Positions 27,221-35,483 are shown, numbered from the stretch's first letter. The stretch is DNA of 38,419 nucleotides from Pedobacter sp. ASV17 (GCF_016429065.1 NZ_JAELTX010000047.1:1-38419); one strand, 5' to 3'. Notes: generated from the sequence alone by a model not told the origin. Numbers and translations: made by a program.

Positions 27221-27859
27221 TTATACCAAAAACGGATTGTTTAGTTTTTCATAACCAATGGTGGTACTCGGACCATGTCCTGGATGTACCTCACAATCAT
27301 CTGGCAATACAAATACATTGTTTTTGATGCTCTCAATAAGCTGTTGATGATTACCGCCTGGCAAATCCGTACGGCCAATGCTTCTAAAAAACAGCACATC
27401 GCCACCAATAAGAAAATTCTCATTTTTAGCGTAAAAGCACAAGTGTGCTGGCGAATGACCTGGAGCAAAAATCAGTTCCAATTGGCTATTACCAAAAGAT
27501 ACCGTACCTGTTTCTTCTAAAAAGATTTCGGGCTCTGGAGAAACTTCATATTGAAATCCCATTTGCGGAGCATAGCTCACTACCCTGTGCAACAAAAGCA
27601 ATTCCCCTTTATGAAACTGTGGCTTTAGTCCCCATTGGTCAAATACAAATTTATTGCCCAACACATGGTCAATATGACAGTGCGTATTTAACAACAATAC
27701 AGGTTTTAGTCCTTTATCCTTAATAAACCGAACCAGCTCGTTCTGTTCGCTCCCTTCGTACATTCCAGGGTCGATAATGACACACTCGTTGGTTTCATCG
27801 AATAAAACGTAAGTATTCTCTTGGTAAGGATTAAAAGTGAATTGCTGGATGTTGATCAT
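27221..27859 (-). CDS. MBL-fold metallo-hydrolase, glyoxalase II-like
   Basis: 212 residues. Metal-binding motif THCHIDH (59-65), followed by His in FAPGHSPAHLC, Asp in IGGDVLFFRSIGR, and His in VHPGHGPSTT near the C-terminus. These are the full ligands for a binuclear zinc or iron site. The size and the DLPGGN stretch fit the short YcbL-type glyoxalase II relatives, which hydrolyse thioesters such as S-lactoylglutathione. True substrate unknown. First gene of an operon with the LolC/E-like permease. Confidence 0.92.
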   Translation of the reverse strand: MINIQQFTFNPYQENTYVLFDETNECVIIDPGMYEGSEQNELVRFIKDKGLKPVLLLNTHCHIDHVLGNKFVFDQWGLKPQFHKGELLLLHRVVSYAPQMGFQYEVSPEPEIFLEETGTVSFGNSQLELIFAPGHSPAHLCFYAKNENFLIGGDVLFFRSIGRTDLPGGNHQQLIESIKNNVFVLPDDCEVHPGHGPSTTIGYEKLNNPFLV

Positions 27860-27987
27860 TGTATTAAAAGTTTTAAGTAATAGGTAATACGTCAGTGAAA
27901 TATTAAAGTTGACATTTAAGCTCGTTATAAGTTTTGCTGTTTATACTTGATACAAACTTAAAACCTATAACGTAAAACTTACAACTT

Positions 27988-28578
27988 TCATTTCTTCCAC
28001 CTAAAGCTAGCAATTAAGCTATCAATATCTTTTTTGATAAATTTAACTACTGGTTGGATAGAATCGTATTGTGGACGTTCATTGAAATATAACGCACCAC
28101 GTAGGTAATGGTTTACACTATCAGTGAGAAAAAACTGTACAGAAGAAGCAGTGTTGCCCTCTATACTATAATAAACGCCGTATACTTTTTTGTCTGGATA
28201 ATTGATGATGCGCTGATCAATGGCTTCGGCCTTAATGGTATGCTTCATGGCCAAACTACGGGCATTTTCAGTCATTTCATTATAGGTTTCTGGCGAAAAA
28301 ACATCGTAATAAGTGATGTGCAACACCCCGTTGAAAGGCGTAAACTCTAGATTTTTCCAACAAGGCTGGGCATTCTTATCGGTATCATTCGCTAATTTGG
28401 CATAGGTCGGATAGCTAAAACTATAGGCACATCCATCATTAAAAACCTGATATTTTCTTTCAGGAAAATTGATCCGAAAATAGCCTTTTGGCTTAGGTGT
28501 AGCTACCTTCTCGCCATTGCAGGCAGATAAAGCGGCCAACAACAAGATCAGACAAAAATTTCGAAGCGATGTACTCAT
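27988..28578 (-). CDS. gldD: Gliding motility lipoprotein GldD
   Basis: 196 residues. Lipoprotein signal MSTSLRNFCLILLLAALSAC (Cys20). The mature protein starts with the GldD hallmark PKPKGYFRINFPERKYQ, then YSFSYPTYAKL, LHITYYDV, and a C-terminal GALYFNERPQYDSIQPVVKFI. GldD is required for gliding in Flavobacterium and is conserved with the type IX secretion and gliding machinery; its own biochemical role is unknown. It is found in many non-gliding Sphingobacteriaceae too, so presence alone does not prove motility. Upstream are aroE and a sulfonate-type synthase on the same strand. Confidence 0.92.
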   Translation of the reverse strand: MSTSLRNFCLILLLAALSACNGEKVATPKPKGYFRINFPERKYQVFNDGCAYSFSYPTYAKLANDTDKNAQPCWKNLEFTPFNGVLHITYYDVFSPETYNEMTENARSLAMKHTIKAEAIDQRIINYPDKKVYGVYYSIEGNTASSVQFFLTDSVNHYLRGALYFNERPQYDSIQPVVKFIKKDIDSLIASFRWKK

Positions 28579-28582
28579 ATTT

Positions 28583-28626
28583 ATGTGATAATGTGATCAT
28601 ATGAGAATGTGATGATGTGATGATGA
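28583..28626. repeat. ATGTGAT micro-repeat cluster
   Basis: Four copies of ATGTGAT in 44 bases, in the 98-base gap between aroE and gldD, including two near-tandem pairs. Low-complexity sequence of a kind prone to slippage. Confidence 0.6.
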
Positions 28627-28676
28627 AAGGCATTTCGCCAAACGTCACATTAACCAATCATCACCTCTGCTAATTA

Positions 28677-29426
28677 TCAAATTTCTGCGTTCCAGATATC
28701 CCAAGAACGCTCTGCCTGTAAATGTAGCATTTCTAATCCGTTCTTTATAGCGGCACCTTGTGCTTTGGCCTTGGCTAAAAATTGGGTTTCTTCAGGATTA
28801 TAAACCAAATCATAAGCCAGGTGTTGCTCACTAAGATGCTGGTAAGGAATTGGCGGAAACGAATCAATGTTAGGGAACATGCCCAAAGGCGTAGTATTTA
28901 CCAAAATGGTATATTCTTCCAACACATCTTTGGTCACGCTAGAATATAGCACAGCATTTGGATGTGCATTTCTCACTACCGAAATAAATGGGATTTTCAG
29001 CTTGTTAAATACATATTTCACCGCCATTGCTGCACCACCATCGCCAAATATCAAAGCCTTTTTGTGATGAGCTTTTAACAACGGCTTTAAAGATTCTTCG
29101 AAGCCATAAACATCGGTATTGTAGCCCTTTAAACGGGGCTTATCTCCCGATTGATCAATAGAGATACAGTTTACTGCCCCAATCTTTTCGGCTGCATCAT
29201 CTAACTCCGTCATAAAAGGCATTACACTCACCTTATGCGGAATAGTTACGTTTAAGCCACAGAGTAAAGGATCGGCCTCAATTAAATCGAGCATGTCTTT
29301 TGCCTGAGGCACAGGATGAAGTTCATATTTACAATCCTTTATCCCTTCAGTTTTAAATTTATCTGCAAAAAACTGCTTAGAAAACGACGCCGACAACGGA
29401 AAACCTATTAAACCAAAAGTTCTCAT
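28677..29426 (-). CDS. aroE: Shikimate dehydrogenase
   Basis: 249 residues, a short but complete AroE, which reduces 3-dehydroshikimate with NADPH in aromatic amino-acid synthesis. Substrate site SASFSKQFF (13-20), catalytic Lys65 in NVTIPHK, Asp105 in GYNTDVYGF, and a glycine-rich NADP loop GDGGAAMAV (128-136). The common form of that loop is GAGGA; the Asp in second position is a minor variation. The C-terminal NGLEMLHLQAERSWDIW is typical. It lies 98 bases upstream of gldD and 78 bases downstream of the phosphosulfolactate synthase gene on the same strand. Confidence 0.95.
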   Translation of the reverse strand: MRTFGLIGFPLSASFSKQFFADKFKTEGIKDCKYELHPVPQAKDMLDLIEADPLLCGLNVTIPHKVSVMPFMTELDDAAEKIGAVNCISIDQSGDKPRLKGYNTDVYGFEESLKPLLKAHHKKALIFGDGGAAMAVKYVFNKLKIPFISVVRNAHPNAVLYSSVTKDVLEEYTILVNTTPLGMFPNIDSFPPIPYQHLSEQHLAYDLVYNPEETQFLAKAKAQGAAIKNGLEMLHLQAERSWDIWNAEI

Positions 29427-29504
29427 AAAAGTAGTTTGTATTGCGCTGATTGATGCAGGAGCGACTTTATGATTTTAAAGTCATCTCTCGCAAAAATGCA
29501 TTTA

Positions 29505-30266
29505 TTATTTGTTCAAGAAATAATCAAAAGTATCACCACGTAGGCCTAAACGAATAGTTTCCAAAGGAATCACCTCTGCTGGAGCAATATTTCCCAAGTT
29601 AACATTAGTGCCAATGAGTTTAATGAACCATACCTGTTGCTCTTTTTGCGGAGCTTCCCAGATGATACGTTCGTCAGGAATTTGGGTCAAAATTTCATCT
29701 ACCAAACCTTCCCTCACTTCTCCCGTACCACGATAAATCCCCACATTTCCGCCTTCTCTTGCTTCGGCAATTACCTTCCAAGATCCCGCTTCAATTTCGG
29801 CTTTCATCAACTGAATCCACTTATAAGGAGCAAAAATTTTGGTAGCATCTTTAGAACCTACTTCTGAAATTACAGTCACCTGTTTAGCTAACTTGGCAAT
29901 GTATTCGCATTTTTCTTCGTGCACAATGTCCATTGAACCGTCAGAAACTTCTGCATATTCCATCCCAAATTCATCCAATACACGCTGATAATCTTCAAAT
30001 TGGTTTCTAATGGCAAAAGCTTCAAAAAGAGTACCTCCAAAATATACGGGAATACCAGCACTGCGGTATAGGGCCAGCTTTTCTTTTAAGTTTGGGGTAA
30101 CGTAAGAAGTTGCCCAGCCTAATTTCACAATATCCGTGTGTACGCCAGCAACCTCAATAAAATCTTCAACCTGCCTTAAACTTAAGCCTTTGTCCATTAC
30201 CATGGTAATTCCTTTGTGACGTGGCTTGTCAGTACGTTCAGGAATGTTGTTTAAAGTATAATTCAT
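29505..30266 (-). CDS. Phosphosulfolactate synthase (ComA-like)
   Basis: 253 residues. A TIM-barrel enzyme of the ComA family, which adds sulfite to phosphoenolpyruvate to give phosphosulfolactate. Family stretches: KPRHKGITMVMDKGLS (about 14-29), DIVKLGWATSYV (about 45-56), YFGGTLFEAFAI (about 75-86), EVSDGSMDI (about 106-114), VISEVGSKD (about 132-140), AREGGNVGIY (about 169-178) and IWEAPQKEQQVWFI (about 199-212). In methanogens the pathway leads to coenzyme M. In a Bacteroidota genome it more likely feeds sulfolactate or cysteate, the latter being a precursor of sulfonolipids (capnoids). That role is inference. A -7-like element lies 88 bases upstream of its ATG. Confidence 0.9.
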   Translation of the reverse strand: MNYTLNNIPERTDKPRHKGITMVMDKGLSLRQVEDFIEVAGVHTDIVKLGWATSYVTPNLKEKLALYRSAGIPVYFGGTLFEAFAIRNQFEDYQRVLDEFGMEYAEVSDGSMDIVHEEKCEYIAKLAKQVTVISEVGSKDATKIFAPYKWIQLMKAEIEAGSWKVIAEAREGGNVGIYRGTGEVREGLVDEILTQIPDERIIWEAPQKEQQVWFIKLIGTNVNLGNIAPAEVIPLETIRLGLRGDTFDYFLNK

Positions 30267-30353
30267 CTAATTTGTGTTGTATTTCCATCAGCAAGATGGA
30301 GCTTTCATTGAATACGTAACAACACAATGGTTTATTGCATATCCAATCGGCTG

Positions 30354-30361
30354 CAAAGTTA
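30354..30361 (-). promoter_or_regulatory. Bacteroidota-type -7 element upstream of the ComA-like gene
   Basis: TAACTTTG on the minus strand, an exact TAnnTTTG match, which would give a leader of about 80 bases. No standard -33 TTG was found. Confidence 0.45.
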
Positions 30362-30409
30362 AAAAACTCTGCCTTTTTTTAGGTACACACCAAGTTTAAG
30401 TTTTTGTTT

Positions 30410-31813
30410 TTATTTGATGTATTTACTGATAATGGTAACAATTGTGCTATTGTTTGACAATTGCGGCAAGTATTCGAACAAGATATAGTGCTTTTGCGGA
30501 TCTATCTGCAACGCATTTTCCAAATAATCTACCCCCTCTTGACTTTTGCCCAAGGCAAACATATAAGCTACCATTCTATAGTACAATTCCGCAGCATCTG
30601 GATTGTTCTTAATCGCTTCGGCCATGGTTTCAGAAGCTTCAACCAGCTTACCTTGCTCATAAAGCACCGTAGAAAAATCTAACCAAGCCTCTACATCCAC
30701 AGGGTTAAATTCTACTACTTTGTAATAAGCCTCTATCGATTCTTCGATCTGACCCAGTTTATAATGAGCATCGGCCATAGCGAACCAAAAATCTGCATTT
30801 TCTTCATCAAGATCTAAGGCCTTTTTGTAGAAATGCAACGACTCGAAATAACGTTCCTCAAAGTTCAAGGTCACACCAATCCCAAACCAGGCATCTGCCA
30901 TTTTAGGGTCCATTTTCACCGACTTCTTGTAGTAAGACCTGGCCTCTCCCATTTGCTCCAATTTCTCGTAGCATTCGCCAATGGCACAATAGGTATCGGC
31001 ATTAGGCGGTTCGTACTCAAAAGTTTGTTTATAAACTTCAATCGCCTCTTCATATTTATCAAGCTGCACCAAAGCATTTCCCTTGTTAAAATATGCCGAA
31101 GCAAAGTTTTCCTTAATTAAAATGGCATAATCATAAGCATCAATGGCTTTTTCAAAAAGCTCTAGTTTATGATAAGAATTGGCCAAATTATACCAAGCTG
31201 CATACGAGTAAGGGTCGTTATCAATATACTCTTGATAAAACTGGATACTTTCCTCCTGCTTATCCAAAATATCATAACAGAAGGCAAGCTCATAAAGCCC
31301 ATCTTTGTTCTCCATATTTTGCTCCAAGCTGCGCTTGATGTAAACAATTGCATTTTCGTAGTCGTGCATATTTTGGTACACGTACGCAATTTGTAATAAA
31401 ATTTCGTCGGTGGTTTCTGCCAAGGTAAGTGCCTTTTCGTAATTTTCTAAGGCTTCCGAGTGGCGGTCCATATTTTGGTAAATATTTCCCCTTAGCACAT
31501 AGATATCTGCTTCAGACGGCTCCAACATTTCCGCTTTTTCAAGTGCCGCAAAAGCACGGTCTACCTGATTGGTAAACAATAGCAATTGCGCCTGTTTCAC
31601 CAAAAAAACGGCTGCATAAGGGTGCTGATTTAACGCATAGTCAATCACTTGCAGCGCCTTTACAGGATCATTCTTTTCGATATAATTGTCAATTATATAT
31701 TCAAAAGCTTGCGCATCAAAAAAGTACTGATCCTCGTTACGGATCATTTCTTCATAACGTTCTACTGAATTTTGCGCATCTTCATTAAATTCAAATTCAA
31801 ATTCCTCTTCCAT
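30410..31813 (-). CDS. Tetratricopeptide repeat protein
   Basis: 467 residues with no signal peptide, made almost entirely of about twelve TPR units of 34 residues. Consensus positions are clear in units such as ALENYEKALTLAETTDEILLQIAYVYQ, AWYNLANSYHKLELFEKAIDAYDYA, and AWFGIGVTLNFEERYFESLHFYKKA, each read across two helices. The acidic N-terminus (MEEEFEFEFNEDAQ) is typical of a family widespread in Bacteroidota. Probably a cytoplasmic scaffold for protein contacts; partners unknown. It is a single-gene unit, 143 bases upstream of the ComA-like gene on the same strand. Confidence 0.92.
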   Translation of the reverse strand: MEEEFEFEFNEDAQNSVERYEEMIRNEDQYFFDAQAFEYIIDNYIEKNDPVKALQVIDYALNQHPYAAVFLVKQAQLLLFTNQVDRAFAALEKAEMLEPSEADIYVLRGNIYQNMDRHSEALENYEKALTLAETTDEILLQIAYVYQNMHDYENAIVYIKRSLEQNMENKDGLYELAFCYDILDKQEESIQFYQEYIDNDPYSYAAWYNLANSYHKLELFEKAIDAYDYAILIKENFASAYFNKGNALVQLDKYEEAIEVYKQTFEYEPPNADTYCAIGECYEKLEQMGEARSYYKKSVKMDPKMADAWFGIGVTLNFEERYFESLHFYKKALDLDEENADFWFAMADAHYKLGQIEESIEAYYKVVEFNPVDVEAWLDFSTVLYEQGKLVEASETMAEAIKNNPDAAELYYRMVAYMFALGKSQEGVDYLENALQIDPQKHYILFEYLPQLSNNSTIVTIISKYIK

Positions 31814-32052
31814 ATCTTTGAATATTAAAAGAACAGTCCCTGTTTGTTTAGCATTACATCATAAGTTTACGCTATTTCTCAAATAGGGCAACAAAAAAAT
31901 TATCAACATACACACAATATGCAGCTCAAATGTTTATAAATAAAAGATTTAGGCAATCTAAGGTGTGGATGTCTCGTAACGCCAGAAGGGCTCTTTCTTT
32001 ACTTCAATACAAATTTCGATATATTTAGTTTTAAAACAGTAAAACTAAAGTC

Positions 32053-32517
32053 ATGAATTACCTACGCATTGCACTTATTTTGATACTATTTACCACTACA
32101 AACATGGCCTACGGACAAAAAAGCAGTGAAGAAGAGGGGATTAAAAAAGCGGTTAACTTATTGTTTGATGGCATGCGAAAATCAGACAGCACATTGATTA
32201 AAGCAGCTTTTAACCAAGGAGCCATTTTACAGACCATTGTTAAAACCAAAGCAGGAAACAACGAGGTAAAAAGTACAGATCTGAATCTTTTCGTTAAAAG
32301 TATTGCAAAGCCCCATCCCGACGTTTACGATGAAAGGATTGTATTCACGAAAATTTTAATAGATGATGGTTTGGCCAGTGTTTGGACCGATTATCAATTT
32401 TACATTGGTGATAAATTTAGCCACTGTGGCGTCAACTCTTTTCAATTAGTTAAAGTAGGTAATGAATGGAAAATTGCCTATTTGATAGACACTAGAAGAA
32501 AAGACAACTGCAATTAG
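32053..32517 (+). CDS. Secreted NTF2-like / lumazine-binding-like protein
   Basis: 154 residues with a signal peptide (MNYLRIALILILFTTTNMAYG, cleaved before Q). The mature protein has an NTF2-like fold pattern of the Lumazine_bd_2/DUF4440 type: EEEGIKKAVNLLFDGMRKSDSTLIKAAF at the N-terminus, then FVKSIAKPHPDVYDERI, SVWTDYQFYIGDKFSHCGVNSFQLVKVGNEWKI. The final strand is VGNEWKIAYLIDTRRK. These small periplasmic domains bind ligands or act as unknown hydrolases. Single gene, with a TATATTTAG sequence at 32020-32028 that could be a -7 region. Confidence 0.85.
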   Translation: MNYLRIALILILFTTTNMAYGQKSSEEEGIKKAVNLLFDGMRKSDSTLIKAAFNQGAILQTIVKTKAGNNEVKSTDLNLFVKSIAKPHPDVYDERIVFTKILIDDGLASVWTDYQFYIGDKFSHCGVNSFQLVKVGNEWKIAYLIDTRRKDNCN

Positions 32518-32531
32518 CAACAATTTTAGCG

Positions 32532-32590
32532 GCCACAGATACACAGATTTATATTTTATATCGCTCGCAAGCCATCTGTGCATTTGTGGC
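32532..32590. repeat. Imperfect inverted repeat CCACAGATACACAGAT
   Basis: 17-base arms GCCACAGATACACAGAT (32532-32548) and ATCTGTGCATTTGTGGC (32574-32590), two mismatches, 25-base spacer, between two plus-strand genes. This is a different family from the ACG/CGT palindromes. Confidence 0.7.
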
Positions 32591-32661
32591 AAATTCAATA
32601 AACTCCCAATTATCTCTCTTATTTTTTGTTGATTTGTATTATCCTCATAAAAACAGCATAT

Positions 32662-34203
32662 ATGAAACCAGATATCAGTTCAATCTTAGCCCAATTGGGT
32701 ATCGCTGGATTTAATCCATCATACAGCACAGGAAGTAAATGGAGCCACGCGGCAGATGGCCCGCATATCCATAGCATGTCGCCAGTAGACGGTGAAAAAA
32801 TCGCTTCGGTTTTTGCGGCCTCCATGAAAGAGTATGACCACGTGATTACTACTGCGCAAGAAGCCTACAAATTTTGGAACAAAGTACCTGCCCCTAAACG
32901 CGGAGAAATAGTGCGCCAAATTGGTGATGCCTTAAGGAAACAAAAAACAGCCTTGGGCACACTTGTTTCTTATGAAATGGGCAAAAGCTTACAGGAAGGC
33001 TTAGGCGAAGTACAAGAGATGATCGATATCTGCGATTTTGCGGTAGGACTTTCCCGCCAGTTGTATGGCTTAACCATGCACAGCGAAAGACCCAATCACC
33101 GCATGTATGAGCAATGGCATCCACTCGGGGTAGTCGGTATTATTTCGGCCTTTAACTTCCCTGTGGCGGTATGGAGCTGGAATGCTGCACTAGCTTGGGT
33201 TTGCGGAAATGTATGCGTTTGGAAACCTTCCGAAAAAACACCAATTACGGCCATTGCCTGTCAACGAATTGTGGAAGACGTTTTTGCAGCCAACGACATT
33301 CCAGAGGGTGTTTCTTGCTTAATTATTGGCGACAGAGAAATTGGCGAATTGTTGAGCAGCGACACCAGAGTTCCTTTGATTTCGGCCACGGGCTCAACCA
33401 GAATGGGCAAATCAGTAGCCATGTCGGTAGCTAATCGTTTAGGAAAAAGTATCTTGGAACTAGGCGGTAACAACTCCATCATCATCTCCAAAGATGCCGA
33501 CTTAGACATGTCCTTAATTGGGGCAGTTTTTGGTGCTGTAGGCACTGCTGGTCAACGTTGTACCAGTACACGTAGGCTCATTATCCACGAAAGTGTTTAC
33601 GAAACTTTTAAAACCAAATTGGTTAAAGCCTATGGTCAATTACGCATCGGCAATCCTTTAGACCAAAACAACCACGTTGGTCCGCTCATCGATAAAGATG
33701 CAGTGAAAGCTTACCTAGCTTCTATTGAAAAATGTAAAGCTGAAGGTGGCAATTTTGTGGTTGAAGGCGGTGTATTGGAAGGTGATGCTTACCACTCTGG
33801 CTGTTACGTAAAACCTTGTATTGCCGAAGTGGAAAACGATTACGAGATTGTACAGCACGAAACTTTTGCACCCATTCTTTACCTCATTAAATACAATGAT
33901 CTGGAAGAGGCTATCGCCCTGCAAAACGGCGTTCCTCAAGGACTATCTTCTGCCATCATGACCTTAAACTTAAGGGAAGCAGAGCTTTTCCTTTCGGCAC
34001 AAGGTTCTGACTGTGGTATTGCCAATGTAAACATCGGTACTTCGGGTGCAGAGATTGGCGGTGCTTTTGGCGGTGAGAAAGAAACTGGCGGCGGTAGAGA
34101 AAGTGGTTCTGATGCTTGGAAAGCTTACATGCGCAGACAAACCAACACCATCAACTATTCTGATACTTTGCCATTGGCGCAAGGAATTAAGTTTGATTTA
34201 TAG
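32662..34203 (+). CDS. amaB: Aldehyde dehydrogenase, ALDH7 (aminoadipate-semialdehyde) type
   Basis: 513 residues from the ATG at 32662; an upstream TTG would add twelve hydrophobic residues of no merit. An NAD-dependent aldehyde dehydrogenase with Asn165 in SAFNFPVAV, Lys188 in WKPSEKTP, Glu266 in LELGGNN and nucleophile Cys300 in GTAGQRCTSTRR. The C-terminal run GEKETGGGRESGSDAWKAYM and the lack of a mitochondrial-type lead are characteristic of ALDH7/antiquitin. That group oxidises 2-aminoadipate 6-semialdehyde in lysine breakdown. No other lysine genes are nearby, so the physiological substrate is inferred. A palindrome follows 7 bases after the stop. Confidence 0.93.
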   Translation: MKPDISSILAQLGIAGFNPSYSTGSKWSHAADGPHIHSMSPVDGEKIASVFAASMKEYDHVITTAQEAYKFWNKVPAPKRGEIVRQIGDALRKQKTALGTLVSYEMGKSLQEGLGEVQEMIDICDFAVGLSRQLYGLTMHSERPNHRMYEQWHPLGVVGIISAFNFPVAVWSWNAALAWVCGNVCVWKPSEKTPITAIACQRIVEDVFAANDIPEGVSCLIIGDREIGELLSSDTRVPLISATGSTRMGKSVAMSVANRLGKSILELGGNNSIIISKDADLDMSLIGAVFGAVGTAGQRCTSTRRLIIHESVYETFKTKLVKAYGQLRIGNPLDQNNHVGPLIDKDAVKAYLASIEKCKAEGGNFVVEGGVLEGDAYHSGCYVKPCIAEVENDYEIVQHETFAPILYLIKYNDLEEAIALQNGVPQGLSSAIMTLNLREAELFLSAQGSDCGIANVNIGTSGAEIGGAFGGEKETGGGRESGSDAWKAYMRRQTNTINYSDTLPLAQGIKFDL

Positions 34204-34210
34204 CAAAATA

Positions 34211-34245
34211 AAGACTTACGAAGTTTTAAAAACTTCGTAAGTCTT
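34211..34245. repeat. Palindromic repeat, ACTTACGAAG family, copy 2; probable terminator
   Basis: Perfect 17-base arms (AAGACTTACGAAGTTTT and complement) around a single A. The same core as at 2002-2028. It starts 7 bases after the aldehyde dehydrogenase stop and sits 2 bases from the end of the FAD-oxidase stub on the other strand, so it could end transcription from both sides. Confidence 0.85.
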
Positions 34246-34247
34246 AT

Positions 34248-34349
34248 CTATTTATAGTGCTGATAAAACTTGTTGCTAAACAGCTCTTCTGGGTCATATT
34301 TCAGTTTCAGTTTGAAAAAACTATTGGCCTGAGGATAAGATTTTCGCAT
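34248..34349 (-). pseudogene. C-terminal remnant of a FAD-linked oxidase
   Basis: Minus-strand reading ending in TAG at 34248 gives MRKSYPQANSFFKLKLKYDP then EELFSNKFYQHYK. This matches the C-terminal signature of FAD-binding (GlcD/gulonolactone-oxidase-like) oxidases, where a helix is followed by a KxKYDPxxLFxNxF ending. In-frame sequence just upstream still reads plausibly (CFWVKIK) to about 34367. It then runs into the end of the next gene in another frame and nothing of the FAD domain is left. I read it as a stub left when the right-hand gene cluster replaced or displaced the rest of the gene. The ending is short, so the family call is moderate. Confidence 0.6.
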
Positions 34350-34372
34350 TTTAATTTTGACCCAAAAACAGT

Positions 34373-34924
34373 CTAATCGTAAAACAGCGCATCAAAAATT
34401 GTTAGGCTAGGAGCTTGCTTGTGGGCTGAAGATATATCTTCTACTTTAACCTGATGTAGATCTTTAGATAAGTGGTGATAACCTTCAAAATGGGATTTTA
34501 TAAGTTTATCAATATAGGCTACTAAACCTATTCCTTCACTGAAGTTCTTTGGAAAATTATATTGACGTTTCAAGTCTGGAGATTCATAAAAATAAGTCCA
34601 ATATGGTGAGATTACACTAATAAATACCGCTATTTCACCAACATTCATCCGGTTAAACCAATCGTCTATATAAATACGTAGATGATAAGCAGGAACACTC
34701 CCAAGTACTGAATAGTCAGCGTATCGCCCTTTTAAATCTTCAATTCTTTTTATAATATCGTCTTTAAACCCAAGCCACCTTTCATTATTGTATCTTGCAT
34801 TCTCGCAAGCTTTCATACGTAACTGATTTTCTGGGGTAGACACATACCTACCCACATCATCGGTATTGATGTTTTTTGGATAATAGGTGTATATAATTTT
34901 CAACAACTCTTCCGTAGTAATCAT
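34373..34924 (-). CDS. Small soluble protein, candidate immunity protein
   Basis: 183 residues from the ATG at 34924 (a TTG at 34933 would add three residues). No signal peptide or membrane segment. It begins MITTEELLKIIYTYYPKNI, then RWLGFKDDIIKRIEDLKGRY, and has an aromatic-rich middle. The short start with a YYP motif resembles small cytoplasmic proteins I associate with immunity genes of polymorphic toxin systems, by memory only. Its stop codon sits directly at the break of the FAD-oxidase remnant. Context: the last gene of a run of small genes downstream of a putative effector. Function unproven. Confidence 0.7.
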   Translation of the reverse strand: MITTEELLKIIYTYYPKNINTDDVGRYVSTPENQLRMKACENARYNNERWLGFKDDIIKRIEDLKGRYADYSVLGSVPAYHLRIYIDDWFNRMNVGEIAVFISVISPYWTYFYESPDLKRQYNFPKNFSEGIGLVAYIDKLIKSHFEGYHHLSKDLHQVKVEDISSAHKQAPSLTIFDALFYD

Positions 34925-34943
34925 TATGGACAATTTAAATTAA

Positions 34944-35425
34944 CTACTGGTCTCCTAACCGTCTAGTATCGACCGTATCATAGTGTTCTGGAAAGTTAAA
35001 AACCTTGGCTATAAAGTGGTGCCTATGCTCTTTGCCTGCATGTACTTTATTGATGAAGATCTCAAATTCTCCTTTTTCCCAAGCCAAAAACTTATATTCT
35101 CTCTTTAATATAATCCTCTAGCGATGTATTTTCTGGGATACCTAGGTTAATCCACAAAAGCATTAAGATCAGCAGGTTTCTTAGCTTCTAACAGTAGGTT
35201 TGTGCAAAACTTCCCATCCTTCTCATAAACTAGCAGAAGCAGCACCTCTTTGCCAAATATGGTAAATTTCAGGTCCTGATCTTTCGGAGTTCTGTTAAAA
35301 TTCACACTCCACATGGGATGATTAGTTTTAAATTTCTCGGTATGGCTTATTTCAATAGGTTTAAATCTTTCGTCTATAAATTTTTTAAGCGCGCTTGCAT
35401 CAAATATTATACTTTCTAGTTCCAT
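34944..35425 (-). pseudogene. Frameshifted small gene, candidate immunity relic
   Basis: The first frame (ATG at 35425) gives 92 residues starting MELESIIFDASALKKFIDER and stopping at 35147 after LNAFVD. The sequence beyond stays coding-like in two further frames: INLGIPENTSLEDYIKER (to about 35105), then EYKFLAWEKGEFEIFINKVH, AGKEHRHHFIAKVFNFPEHY and DTVDTRRLGDQ, ending TAG at 34944. Joined, this would be one protein of about 160 residues broken by two +1 shifts, near 35147 and near 35105. The alternatives are a real 92-residue protein followed by unrelated sequence, or base-calling errors at both sites. No signal peptide. Family not recognised. Confidence 0.6.
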
Positions 35426-35483
35426 AGTAGTTTTCTTTTTTGTAAACGCTAAAATGACTAACTATAAATATTCTCTTTCATTT

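Noticed and set aside
32626..32661. Twelve-residue N-terminal extension of the aldehyde dehydrogenase from a TTG
   Set aside because: The ATG at 32662 matches the expected family start, and the extension is hydrophobic leader sequence outside the fold.
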